In this document: positions 23,782 to 31,617 of the stretch, piece after piece
Layout: each line of letters opens with the position of its first letter
How positions within the stretch are numbered: position 1 is the first letter of the stretch
Assembly: GCA_023423975.1 (NCBI GenBank)
Contig: JAFAEO010000084.1
Location: 186,001 to 250,000 of the forward strand
Direction of reading: 5' to 3'
DNA: 64,000 nt
DNA from: Pseudomonadota bacterium
GTDB taxonomy: Bacteria; Pseudomonadota; Gammaproteobacteria; Burkholderiales; Burkholderiaceae_B
Notes under the pieces: generated by a model
Told to the model about the DNA's origin: nothing
Databases searched by the model: none
The model's input: only the letters and a program-made list of their open reading frames with translations
Position numbers and translations under genes: made by a program

Positions 23782-24562
23782 CCTCAAAACACCTGACCAG
23801 GACACGCTAAACAACGACGCCCAGATCGTCTTGGAAGTAGCCGAAACGTATGTCATCGACAGCCCGCTGATGTTTGCCGAGGCTGGCGAAGAACTCAAGC
23901 GCATCAAGGCCAAGAGTAAGGAGCTCAACGACAAGCGCGTAGCCATCACCAAGCCGCTCGACGACGCCAAGAAGGCTGTCATGGATCTGTTCCGCAAACC
24001 AGTGGAGATCCTGAGCCAGGCCGAAATGGTCCTGAAAAACTCCATCGTTGACTACCAGGAGCAGCAGGCACGCATCGCCCGCCTGGAGCAACAGAAACAG
24101 GAAGAAGCCCAGCGCATTGAGCGTGAGGCATTGCAAGCAAAGGCCCGGGCAGCCGAGGAAGCGGCGCGCAAGGAAGCTGAAGAACTGCAGCGTAAAGCCA
24201 ATGAAGCGGCCAAAAAGGGTGACGAGGCCGAGGCGCAAAAGATCGCGGAGCAAGCGCAGATTGCGTTTCAGACCGGTCAGGCCCAGGCAAATGTTATAGC
24301 TGCCGAGGCCAGCGCAATGAGCGCGCCGGTTCAGGTCGCAGCGCCCTCCAAGGTGGCTGGTATCAGCATGCGGGAGACATGGAAAGCTGAGGTAACCGAT
24401 AAGGAAGCGCTGGTGAAGTACATCGCCGCTAATCCGCACCTGCTCAATTTGGTGGACGTCAACAATAGCGCCGTCAACCAGATGGCCAAGGCCATGAAAG
24501 GCAATCTGAATATTCCGGGTGTGCGTGCATACGCTGAAAAGAGCGTAGCGGCCCGGGCTTGA
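23771..24562 (+). CDS. Coiled-coil early phage protein
   Basis: A 263-residue protein. Residues 60-165 are a long Ala/Glu/Lys/Gln coiled coil (EEAARKEAEELQRKANEAAK), and the C-terminal 80 residues form a compact domain (GISMRETWKAEVTDKEALVK, then AMKGNLNIPGVRAYAEKSVA). Proteins with this layout are common after bet/exonuclease genes and may be accessory recombination factors; that is inference. I start at ATG 23771, which overlaps the end of the nuclease gene; the longer upstream frame is antisense-like padding. Confidence 0.75.
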   Translation: MQIDLKTPDQDTLNNDAQIVLEVAETYVIDSPLMFAEAGEELKRIKAKSKELNDKRVAITKPLDDAKKAVMDLFRKPVEILSQAEMVLKNSIVDYQEQQARIARLEQQKQEEAQRIEREALQAKARAAEEAARKEAEELQRKANEAAKKGDEAEAQKIAEQAQIAFQTGQAQANVIAAEASAMSAPVQVAAPSKVAGISMRETWKAEVTDKEALVKYIAANPHLLNLVDVNNSAVNQMAKAMKGNLNIPGVRAYAEKSVAARA

Positions 24563-24599
24563 TCTGATTACCAGCCAGCATAACCCCAAGGAGACAGAC

Positions 24600-24791
24600 A
24601 TGCACACAGAGGTCATCAAGGTAAACATGCTACACGGCGCCGTCAAGTTCCAGTATGACAACGGGCAGGCCCGGGCTTTGAATGAGGCCGAGTCAGTGGA
24701 GTTTCACAAGCGGTACGAGATCTGCCGGCGGCATTTCTCCTGCGATGCGAGCAGGGTGAAGGTTCACGTAGCAAATAAGTATTTTCATTAA
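24600..24791 (+). CDS. Small hypothetical phage protein
   Basis: A 63-residue protein (HTEVIKVNMLHGAVKFQYDN near the start; two cysteines) with a good AAGGAGA box. It lies immediately before the large non-coding region. No family recognised. Confidence 0.65.
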   Translation: MHTEVIKVNMLHGAVKFQYDNGQARALNEAESVEFHKRYEICRRHFSCDASRVKVHVANKYFH

Positions 24792-24797
24792 GCCGTA

Positions 24798-25402
24798 CGC
24801 CAGCCTGAAGGCGCACAGGCCCATGGCAGTTTGGTGAGCACTGCCGTCCGGATTGGCTCTGATTAGTGGGACGTAAAGCGACAGAGAGCCTGACAGTCGG
24901 GAACAGACCGGCACTGAACGCCTCCGTGAGAGGGGAGGATCCGCACAGTATGTCGGCCAGTTGTGCGAGGACCCTTAAGGCCGACTTAACCGGGGCGCTT
25001 TGTAGGGCTGGAAAACCGGGGATAGGTATAGCTAAAACCCTGCAACGTGTTGGCTGGCTCACGTAAATAAGCCAGCACCGAATTCTTGGCGGCTTGCTGG
25101 TTTCTGCAACGGAATCAAATGTGGAGTGAACCAGACAGCGAACGTGGAGCTGCGAAAAACCACGAGGCTTAGCCAATGGGCCACACCAAGCACGCTGACG
25201 GCGATGGAAAGACCGCTGACACCCCGGAAAGACGGGGACCCTGATTTAAGCGCGTTCACCTCTGGGGGCAGAGGGCCGGACTTTCCAAACCGGCAGAGCG
25301 CGCTGCAATGAGGGTCGGCGTTGAAGGAAACGCACAGTAGGCAACGAAATCCCTTGCCGCCCAAGGGGCGGAGCCGAAAGGTCGGAACTGGAGCCAGTAG
25401 GC
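24798..25402 (+). ncRNA. Candidate large structured RNA (about 600 nt), unassigned class
   Basis: This gap in an otherwise tightly packed operon has no convincing ORF but many complementary arms. Local hairpins: 24,803-07/24,816-20; 24,825-30/24,840-45; 24,921-25/24,934-38; 25,053-59/25,070-76 (7 bp); 25,222-26/25,233-37; 25,318-22/25,329-33; 25,357-62/25,366-71. Longer stems: 24,855-60/24,885-90 and 25,097-102/25,129-34. A three-way junction is closed by 25,237-42/25,311-16 and 25,249-54/25,299-304 around hairpins 25,259-64/25,269-74 and 25,275-79/25,290-94. Arms 24,942-47/24,962-67 and 24,952-58/24,979-85 interleave as a pseudoknot. Loops are purine-rich. Large phage RNAs such as GOLLD or ROOL, or an ORF-less group II intron relative, are the comparisons; I cannot assign a class. 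Confidence 0.7.
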
Positions 25403-25472
25403 GATGAAAGTGCCCAAACCAGCCGGTATCAAGCCCGGCACCGTCACAAATTTTCAACCAGGAGCCATAACC

Positions 25473-26225
25473 ATGACACGCAAAAAGAAAGACCAGCCAG
25501 AAAACGAAAACCAGCAGCCACAGGCCGAAGAGCGCGATATCCGTGAAATGACCGCCGACACAGTCGGCCGCGACATTCTCCAAGCATTACTGCAGGAAAT
25601 TAAATTGCTGCCCAAGCCATGGGATGCGTTGTCGCAGACCAAGCAGGACGAGGTTATTGATCGGCTGCGCAGCCGGGTCGACCATAACGTAAAAATGGCT
25701 GTGCACATCATTTCGTCTGACAGTCGTACCGTCGTTATGGGCGATTTGGAGTCAATTACCAGCAAGGACGGTATCAAATGCACGTTCAAAATCAACAGCA
25801 ATGCCGTAGGACGCCATGAATTGTTCGATAGTGTCGGCAAAGCCTGCTTGCTGGTCGTAGCTGATGCCGACGAATACACCGGTGGCATGGATGCCGTGAA
25901 GGGCGAGTCAGATCAGCGCGCCATGGATCTGGGCCATGAATACCACGATAACGATGGCGGCGGCATGGATGACGACAATGTCGTGGACGCAGAGATCCGC
26001 GAAGTTGAATACCAGCCAAGCGCCGAGGATCTCAAAGAATATTACGACCTGGGATATCAGGCCGCATCAGAAGGCAAGCCGGAGTCCGCATGCCCGCAGG
26101 TGCACGGCAAATTGTGCGTTCAGTGGGTTAAGGGTCACAAGAAATGTACCGAGGACCGCTCGAAGTGGCCGTTTCCAAATAATAACAAGTCTGACGAAGA
26201 TCAGCGCGAAGAAGAGGGCGCGTAA
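25473..26225 (+). CDS. Acidic hypothetical phage protein
   Basis: A 250-residue protein with a charged N-terminus (KKKDQPENENQQPQAEERDI), a central domain (DNVKMAVHIISS-like region then TVVMGDLESITSKDGIKCTF), a Gly/Asp-rich linker and a cysteine-bearing C-terminal part (YDLGYQAASEGKPESACPQV, then WVKGHKKCTEDRSKWPF) that may be a ribosome-modulation-factor-like module. ATG 25473 has an AGGAG box; an in-frame ATG at 25404 would start inside the structured RNA. It overlaps ssb by one base. Confidence 0.65.
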   Translation: MTRKKKDQPENENQQPQAEERDIREMTADTVGRDILQALLQEIKLLPKPWDALSQTKQDEVIDRLRSRVDHNVKMAVHIISSDSRTVVMGDLESITSKDGIKCTFKINSNAVGRHELFDSVGKACLLVVADADEYTGGMDAVKGESDQRAMDLGHEYHDNDGGGMDDDNVVDAEIREVEYQPSAEDLKEYYDLGYQAASEGKPESACPQVHGKLCVQWVKGHKKCTEDRSKWPFPNNNKSDEDQREEEGA

Positions 26226-26722
26226 TGGCATCTGTCAACAAAGTCATCCTTGTTGGCAACCTGGGGCGGGATCCGGAAGTTCGGTATTCCCCCGATGGCG
26301 CTGCCATCTGCAATGTCTCGGTCGCCACCACTTCGCAATGGAAGGACAAAAACAGCGGGGAAAAGCGCGAGGACACGGAATGGCATCGGGTGGTGTTCTA
26401 TAACCGCCTGGCTGAAGTTGTAGGCGAACTCGCGCGCAAAGGACGCTCGATGTATATCGAGGGCAAGCTCAAGACTCGTAAATGGCAGGATAAGGACACC
26501 GGCGCCGATCGGTTCTCAACTGAGATTGTGGCAGATCAAATGCAGCTGCTTGGTGGCCGCGATTCTGACGGGCAGGCCGATGCACCAGCAGCAGCCAGGC
26601 AACCCGCTGCAAGGCCGCAAGCGAGGCAGGGCGGGGTAAGCAGGGGTGCATCCAACATCATGGACATGGACGACGATATCCCCTTTGCCGCTCCACGCGG
26701 TTTGATTATTCATTCACTGTAG
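26225..26722 (+). CDS. ssb: Single-stranded DNA-binding protein
   Basis: A 165-residue SSB. The OB fold is complete: VNKVILVGNLGRDPEVRYSP, then DTEWHRVVFYNRLAEVVGEL and RKGRSMYIEGKLKTRKW. A Gln/Ala/Pro-rich linker follows. The acidic tip MDMDDDIPF is not terminal as in cellular SSB but carries an eleven-residue extension, a form seen in phage SSBs. It protects ssDNA and presents it to Bet. Confidence 0.92.
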   Translation: MASVNKVILVGNLGRDPEVRYSPDGAAICNVSVATTSQWKDKNSGEKREDTEWHRVVFYNRLAEVVGELARKGRSMYIEGKLKTRKWQDKDTGADRFSTEIVADQMQLLGGRDSDGQADAPAAARQPAARPQARQGGVSRGASNIMDMDDDIPFAAPRGLIIHSL

Positions 26723-26729
26723 GCATGCC

Positions 26730-26936
26730 ATGAACGAGGTAATGACAATCGACGCTGTCGTGCTGCAGGAGATCCGGCGAAAGTGGCCACGCCACACGCT
26801 GGACACTATCCTTGACGATCGCCCGGGCCTGGCGCCGGTGCTGGAGCATATCGGGCAGCGCTGCGGCGTTGCGGTTTATGGGAAATTTTATACGGGCCGC
26901 TGCATTGTGCGGGCTGTGGAAGGGGCGAGGGGATGA
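26730..26936 (+). CDS. Small hypothetical phage protein
   Basis: A 68-residue protein (VVLQEIRRKWPRHTLDTILD, then LAPVLEHIGQRCGVAVYGKF) just after ssb, overlapping the next gene by four bases. Helical and basic; no family recognised. Confidence 0.6.
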   Translation: MNEVMTIDAVVLQEIRRKWPRHTLDTILDDRPGLAPVLEHIGQRCGVAVYGKFYTGRCIVRAVEGARG

Positions 26937-27382
26937 CACTACCTTACGAAAACGCGACAAGCGGTGGTAAAGCCCTGTCGGACCTGAACGCCATTCTCAC
27001 CAAATTCGGCTGCACTCGGTTCGGCACCATGACGGACATCGAGAAGGGCGAGTTGCTGGTTCAGTTCTCATATAAATGCCGGGATGTCAGCGCCCGAGCC
27101 AGCTATCGAGGTTATGCGGCCGCATGGCTCAAAGAGCACCCCTACACTGTCCGCACGCGGATCACTCGGCAGAAACACGAAGAGAAGGCGCTACGGCAGG
27201 CAGAAATCAGCGTCTGCTCGATCCTGCGGGATTGGATTAAGGGTCAGGTCATGGCCGTGGAAACCGGGATCCTGACTTTCGAAGGTGCGTTCCTTGGGCA
27301 GATCATGCTCGGCAATGGACGCACGGTATTAGAGGCCGTACAAGATCAGAATTTACTGCCGGCGCCGGAGACAGCGAAATGA
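26933..27382 (+). CDS. Hypothetical early phage protein
   Basis: A 149-residue protein with DIEKGELLVQFSYKCRDVSA and AAWLKEHPYTVRTRITRQKH in the N-terminal half and a helical C-terminal half containing LRDWIKGQVMAVETGILTFE. It is coupled on both sides (ATGA overlaps). The pattern recurs in my recollection of Burkholderiales prophages near ssb, but no function is known. Confidence 0.6.
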   Translation: MTLPYENATSGGKALSDLNAILTKFGCTRFGTMTDIEKGELLVQFSYKCRDVSARASYRGYAAAWLKEHPYTVRTRITRQKHEEKALRQAEISVCSILRDWIKGQVMAVETGILTFEGAFLGQIMLGNGRTVLEAVQDQNLLPAPETAK

Positions 27383-27705
27383 CCAACACCATCCGCCGCG
27401 TGCTTGAAACGACAAAACAACAATGGGGTGAATCTATGAACTTGCCTTATCTGACCGACATTGAAATCAATGATATCTGCGCGCCGCTCAGGCGCTCGAC
27501 AGCCCAATGTCGGTTTCTCACTGGCTTGGGCTTACTCGTACGGAAAAAGCCCAACGGGCGGCCACTGGTAGCACGGAATGAATTCGAACGCGCTATGATT
27601 AATAAGCCGGTAGCCAGTGCGGCAAATGATCTCGACAGTCAACCGGACCGGGAAGCTTATCTACGTCTTATAAAAAAGGGAAATAATGGGGCGAAAACGG
27701 CTTAA
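27379..27705 (+). CDS. DUF4224 protein (excisionase-like)
   Basis: A 108-residue protein with the DUF4224 core: YLTDIEINDICAPLRRSTAQ, then CRFLTGLGLLVRKKPNGRPL, a small winged-helix-like fold found directly upstream of phage integrases. It overlaps the integrase by 20 nt. A recombination directionality role is plausible from position. ATG 27436 is an alternative start that would remove a 19-residue leader. Confidence 0.8.
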   Translation: MTNTIRRVLETTKQQWGESMNLPYLTDIEINDICAPLRRSTAQCRFLTGLGLLVRKKPNGRPLVARNEFERAMINKPVASAANDLDSQPDREAYLRLIKKGNNGAKTA

Positions 27706-28762
27706 TAATCCGCTGAATCTGCCGGAGCGTGTCTATGCGCATCATGGGGCGTTTTTCTATGTGCACCCGGATGGAAGATGGGAGCACATTGGCACAGACG
27801 TTAATGAGGCCAGGAAACGCGGCTTGCTGTACGCTGACCCCGAAAGCCAGTTCGGGACGATGGCATATTGGCTGGATATGTTCCTGGTGCACTGCCAAGA
27901 GCGCACCGGTCTGGAGAGAAAGAGAGGCGGGCTGTCACCGTTGACACTTCGTGATTACCAGACAACGGTCGTTTATCTCAAATCATATTTCGGCAAGATG
28001 CTGGCGCACCAGGTCAAAGGTCACCACGTAGCCGAATATTTGGATATGGGCTTGAAGGCGAACAGGGGCGTGCGCGCAAACCGGGAGAAGGCGACGTTGT
28101 CGGCTTGTTTCACCTGGCTGCGAACAAAGCCAGATTCAGGAATAACCGATAATCCTTGCATCGGGATCCGGCGGAACCGGGAAACAAAACGGGATCGGTA
28201 CATTACGCACGATGAATATGAGGCGGTGGCCAGGATTGCGCCGCGCAATATCGTCGCTTTGATGAATCTTATTTATCGCACGCTGCAGCGCCCCGAGGAT
28301 ATTATCGAATGGACCCCGGCCAACATTATCAAAAAACGGGAATCTGACGGTACCGTGCGTAAGGTGATCCGCAATGACCAGGGCAAGCGCCTGGGCAGTG
28401 GCGGCAAGGTCGTAGATATTCTGGTTACACCGGAAATCGAGAGTATTCTTGCGTCCATTTCCCCTGAACCACCGATTTACCTATCTGCCACCACGACATA
28501 CATCCGGACACGTAAAGATTTGCCGTATACCTATTCAGGGCTGACAGCGATTCTCAGGCGATACATTCAAAAGGCCGGTGTAGCGTCGTTCGGGTTTTAC
28601 GACATGAAGGGCAAGGGCGCGACTGACATGTGGCGAAGCGGGGTGCCGTTAGAGCAGATCCAGGTGCTTTGCGGGCATGAATCGGTTACCACCACCGAGG
28701 TCTACGTGAAGTCTCGATGGGTCGATACCGTAGAGCCAAACAAGGGCAAATTGTCCGCGTAA
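27686..28762 (+). CDS. int: Tyrosine integrase of the prophage
   Basis: A 358-residue tyrosine recombinase. The N-terminal arm and core-binding domain spans residues 1-160 (LTLRDYQTTVVYLKSYFGKM). The catalytic domain has the first arginine in YRTLQRPEDIIEW, and the C-terminal cluster in YDMKGKGATDMWRSG, then VLCGHESVTTTEVYVK with the nucleophilic Tyr. The second catalytic arginine position carries Lys (DMK), a variant I believe occurs in related phage integrases. It lies about 150 bp from the tRNA-like attachment site. Confidence 0.92.
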   Translation: MGRKRLNNPLNLPERVYAHHGAFFYVHPDGRWEHIGTDVNEARKRGLLYADPESQFGTMAYWLDMFLVHCQERTGLERKRGGLSPLTLRDYQTTVVYLKSYFGKMLAHQVKGHHVAEYLDMGLKANRGVRANREKATLSACFTWLRTKPDSGITDNPCIGIRRNRETKRDRYITHDEYEAVARIAPRNIVALMNLIYRTLQRPEDIIEWTPANIIKKRESDGTVRKVIRNDQGKRLGSGGKVVDILVTPEIESILASISPEPPIYLSATTTYIRTRKDLPYTYSGLTAILRRYIQKAGVASFGFYDMKGKGATDMWRSGVPLEQIQVLCGHESVTTTEVYVKSRWVDTVEPNKGKLSA

Positions 28763-28913
28763 AAATACTGTATACTACATTCGATAATGCCGGCAAATAA
28801 AGATCAACTTGCCACGTATTTACTGGCTTTCCGAGCATCTAAATTCAACTGAATATTTGCCATTCGTCTATCAAATCTCTTGGTTTTATGCGGGTCTCAG
28901 CGTCGAACTTAGT

Positions 28914-28963
28914 CCGGACTCATAATCCTTTGGTCGCTGGTTCGAGTCCAGCCGGGGGGACCA
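28914..28963 (+). other. Attachment-site core: 3' half of a tRNA-Ile2(CAU)-like gene
   Basis: The segment contains an anticodon loop CTCATAA, a T arm GCTGG-TTCGAGT-CCAGC, a CGGGGGG acceptor strand, discriminator A and CCA. The 5' half is missing: upstream bases do not form a D arm or the matching acceptor strand. It resembles tRNA-Ile2, whose E. coli version shares the CTCATAA loop and the TTGGTCGCTGG stretch. The intact gene should lie at the other prophage end, outside this window. Confidence 0.7.
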
Positions 28964-28989
28964 GAGAAAGCTTTTAAAATCAATAAATT

Positions 28990-29014
28990 AGCCGCTCATG
29001 TAGCGGCTTTTTTG
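28990..29014 (+). terminator. Rho-independent terminator after the attachment site
   Basis: AGCCGCT-CATGT-AGCGGCT is followed by TTTTTTG. In the uninterrupted chromosome this would terminate the tRNA transcript; here it also ends integrase read-through and overlaps the last codon of the integrase remnant on the other strand. Confidence 0.8.
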
Positions 29015-29292
29015 TTTTCTGATTTGCCACCGTGACTAAATCGTGACTGGATTTGGCTGGCCGTGACATATTGGGCAAGATGGCCAACATCCAAATGAGC
29101 ATATTTCTGCACCATCTCGATCGTCTCCCAACCACCCAATTCTTTCAATATCATAAGCGGCGTTCCAGATTGAACGTGCCAACTTGCCCAGGTATGTCGC
29201 AGATCGTGGAATTTGAGTTTTTTCAGCCCTGCACCCTCATGTGCTGCCCGTTTGCGCATCGCATGCGCATTACCCTCACTATCGCCCAGCAG
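28996..29292 (-). pseudogene. C-terminal fragment of a second tyrosine integrase
   Basis: About 100 residues of an integrase catalytic end: KLKFHDLRHTWASWHVQSGT with the HxxR-type box, then LKELGGWETIEMVQKYAHLD with the nucleophile Tyr. The N-terminal two thirds are absent and the upstream DNA is a regulator remnant on the other strand. It lies just across the attachment core from the intact prophage, so it belongs to a second element inserted at the same tRNA. Confidence 0.8.
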
Positions 29293-29303
29293 AGCGTCCT
29301 GAT

Positions 29304-29592
29304 AGCAAAGTTCGCTCCCCGGACATGGCCATGCTCCTGCCGGGCACCGTGCTGCTCTGGCCATAAGCGCAATGACATGTGGGAGAGGGCGATTTCCGAC
29401 CTGGGCCAAATTGCAGCTGCGGAGGCTCTTTCCGGCTGCGTGTCGAATAATCGACTTGGGGTAGGGATCGTTAAGCGGATATTTGGGGATAAGTCATTGA
29501 CGCTGGAACAACTGGCTGAGCGGACTGGGGTGGCCGCTAAAAAAGACAAGGCCACCGCCGCGTCTGGCGGTCGCCCCCTACCCCCAGAAAAC
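29304..29592 (+). pseudogene. Regulator remnant fused to the first codons of terS
   Basis: The frame reads WPCSCRAPCCSGHKRNDMWE, then GIVKRIFGDKSLTLEQLAER, homologous to the Q-like protein at 13.4-14.0 kb, then switches without a stop to AAKKDKATAASGGR, which matches the first 15 residues of terS at 13.05 kb. This is a deletion scar joining two late-region genes. No start codon with a ribosome site is present, so it is probably not translated as such. Confidence 0.65.
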
Positions 29593-30174
29593 ATGCTTGA
29601 TGGGGGTTTTTGCTATCTGGCGCCAGCAAATGAAGTAGTTGATTGGGTAAACCGGTGCATTCTGGACGATGATGGCCCAATCCATAACACGGACCACTTA
29701 CACCTCGACCAGGCACATATCGGCTATCTCTGGGCTTCCAACTCCTTCGCCAAGCAAGGTCGTACCGTGATCGGACACGCTGAGCAAGTCATGATTCGGG
29801 CTGGGGGCTGGCAAAAGGCCAGACAGGAGCAGCAGCTGCGCGAATGGTTTGGCTACGTTCCTGACTTCCTTATCACCCTTGCGGCAGACTATTGTGCCCA
29901 GTGCAGTGATTTGGAGTTCTGCGCCTTGGTCGAACATGAGCTGTACCACATCGGGCAGGAGCTGGATGATTTCGGATCGCCCAAATTCACCAAGGAAGGA
30001 TTGCCTAAGCTCGCATTACGCGGCCATGACGTGGAAGAGTTCGTCGGAGTCGTACGGCGTTATGGTGCTAACGCGCAGGTCACCAAGCTAATGGAAGCCG
30101 CCAAAGATCCTGCCAAAGTATCCAGATTGAACGTAGCTCAGGCCTGCGGTACATGTTTGTTTAAGACTGCATAG
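29593..30174 (+). CDS. Phage metallopeptidase (PhageMetallopep-type)
   Basis: A 193-residue protein with the family pattern: YLAPANEVVDWVNRCILDDD, then HLHLDQAHIGYLWASNSF, WFGYVPDFLITLAADYCAQC, the zinc motif VEHELYHIGQE (HExxH) and LRGHDVEEFVGVVRRYG. The start ATG 29593 follows the scar and has no clear ribosome site, and a short CCCCCA/TGGGGG hairpin overlaps it, so expression is doubtful. In intact phages such genes sit beside terminase; here it survives in the decayed prophage. Confidence 0.8.
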   Translation: MLDGGFCYLAPANEVVDWVNRCILDDDGPIHNTDHLHLDQAHIGYLWASNSFAKQGRTVIGHAEQVMIRAGGWQKARQEQQLREWFGYVPDFLITLAADYCAQCSDLEFCALVEHELYHIGQELDDFGSPKFTKEGLPKLALRGHDVEEFVGVVRRYGANAQVTKLMEAAKDPAKVSRLNVAQACGTCLFKTA

Positions 30175-30213
30175 ATCAACGCGGAAACTTAGTTTTTTGG
30201 CTCCGAGCGAACG

Positions 30214-30816
30214 CTAGCGGACTGGCTCGGGTGTGCCTCGACAGCGTCCGAGTTGGTTTTGATATTCTTGTAGTCTGTCGATAAGAATTTGGTGTTCCCG
30301 CAAGTAGTCGGAGTCAGGCCCCTGACTTGAGATAGTAAAGGGGCGATGTTGGTCGACTGCTCGTTGGGCGGCTTCGATCTGTCGGTGAACAAATGAGCAG
30401 TTATCATTGGCTGTGAGCTGCTTTGAGAGAATAAGCAATTCGTCTTGTAGTTTATCTGCCCTGGATACAAGGCCCGTACGCTCTCGCAGGAGTTCCTCTT
30501 TTTCTTTTGTTAAAGCTTTAAGTTGATCGTTAATTTGCTCATTCGCTTGTTGCATCGTTTTAAGTTGGTCTTTGACTGATATTAATTCGGCGGTATCCCT
30601 CTTCAATTGTTCTGTCTGTTCTAGTGTACGTCCGTAATCAATCATTTTGTTAGTGACCCAAACTGCTCCGCCAGATATCGCGGAGATTATTACAATAGCA
30701 GACCCTAATTGGCGAATCCAAATTCTTGACAGGAAGCCTTTGGGAGGACGCGCCGATTGCGTATCTGTGGCATTAGCGGTTGCGTTCGGTGATGTTTTCT
30801 CAGGAGGATTGGACAT
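30214..30816 (-). CDS. Membrane-anchored coiled-coil protein
   Basis: A 200-residue protein with a Ser/Thr/Ala/Pro-rich N-terminal tail, one membrane helix (LGSAIVIISAISGGAVWVTN, residues about 37-56) and a long coiled coil (LKTMQQANEQINDQLKALTK, then LLRERTGLVSRADKLQDELL) over residues 70-140. The C-terminal part is charged. It is inserted against the direction of the remaining phage genes, as an independently transcribed accessory gene. The topology recalls Rz-like or phage-exclusion membrane proteins, but no family is recognised. Confidence 0.65.
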   Translation of the reverse strand: MSNPPEKTSPNATANATDTQSARPPKGFLSRIWIRQLGSAIVIISAISGGAVWVTNKMIDYGRTLEQTEQLKRDTAELISVKDQLKTMQQANEQINDQLKALTKEKEELLRERTGLVSRADKLQDELLILSKQLTANDNCSFVHRQIEAAQRAVDQHRPFTISSQGPDSDYLREHQILIDRLQEYQNQLGRCRGTPEPVR

Positions 30817-30989
30817 AAAGGGCCTCGAATTTAACTACTACGGATGGTAGCGTAATTTCTTGAATTATGGGAATTGAAGAATAACTGAGACGAAAATTTC
30901 ATATTCAGCAAAACCCATTCTGTATCGGCTTCGGAAAAGGTCTCAACGGTACTGCGTAATTTTTACCCAATCCCTACAAATTGCACATT

Positions 30990-31469
30990 ATGGCAAAGCT
31001 TAACGAGACGATGCAGCGCTTCATTGTGCAAGCGCTCGCATGCTACGACACTCCAACTCAAGTAGCCGAAGCAGTAAAAGAGGAGTTCGGCATCGAAATC
31101 ACCCGCCAGCAAGTTGCAAGCTATGACCCAACCAAGGTTACTAGTAAAGCATTGGCGAGAAAATGGCAGGATCTTTTCTCATCAACCCGCGAGCGTTTTC
31201 GTCGAGAAATTGCTGAAATACCCATTGCCGGCCAAGCGTTCCGTCTGCGTCAATTGCATCGGATGCTAAACGAAACGATGAAGCACAAGAACATCGTTCT
31301 GGCCGCTTCGTTGTTAGAACAAGCAGCGAAAGAGGTGGGAGACGTTTATGTGAATCGCCGACTGGATCCGATCAAGCCAACAGCCCAGGAGGCTCCGAGC
31401 ATTCTGACGGAAGAATACACGGTCACATTGAAGCCAGACGAAGATGTCCCTGATAGGCCAATCCTTTGA
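30990..31469 (+). CDS. DUF2280 phage protein (small terminase-like)
   Basis: A 159-residue protein with the DUF2280 pattern: FIVQALACYDTPTQVAEAVK, then EEFGIEITRQQVASYDPTKV, FRLRQLHRMLNETMKHKNIV and LLEQAAKEVGDVYVNRR. These proteins act as small terminase subunits and precede terL, as here, where it overlaps the TerL fragment by 26 nt. No ribosome site is obvious before ATG 30990. Confidence 0.8.
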   Translation: MAKLNETMQRFIVQALACYDTPTQVAEAVKEEFGIEITRQQVASYDPTKVTSKALARKWQDLFSSTRERFRREIAEIPIAGQAFRLRQLHRMLNETMKHKNIVLAASLLEQAAKEVGDVYVNRRLDPIKPTAQEAPSILTEEYTVTLKPDEDVPDRPIL

Positions 31470-31617
31470 TGCGCCAGTTCAACTGACGCCAAAGCAGGCG
31501 AACATTTTTGTCTGGTGCTGGCAAAAGGCGGCAAGGTTTCGGGATGCTGTTTGTGGTCGAAGGTTCGGCAAGACGTATCTTGGCAAGGCAGAGATTCGAA
31601 GAGCCGCCAGGCTGGCC
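31444..31617 (+). pseudogene. N-terminal stub of a terminase large subunit
   Basis: The first 58 codons of a terL gene: LTPKQANIFVWCWQKAARFR, then the Walker A-like CGRRFGKTYL. The rest of the ATPase and the nuclease are gone; the frame continues directly into a HigA-type antitoxin. The truncation ends the recognisable second prophage. Confidence 0.75.

Noticed and set aside
22274..24661. Large minus-strand ORFs opposite bet, nuclease and coiled-coil genes
   Set aside because: Shadow frames of well supported plus-strand phage genes.
24798..25402. Functional group II intron with domain V at the 3' end
   Set aside because: GAGCC and GATGAAAGT occur in the right order, but the flanking bases do not form the 34-nt domain V helix and there is no clear 5' GTGYG boundary. 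Kept only as a comparison.
28860..28963. Complete tRNA gene
   Set aside because: Only the 3' half is tRNA-like; no D arm and no 5' acceptor strand complementary to CGGGGGG.
29053..30174. Single 373-residue protein
   Set aside because: The first 180 codons are a composite of integrase antisense, regulator and terS scars; only the metallopeptidase part from 29,593 is a plausible gene.
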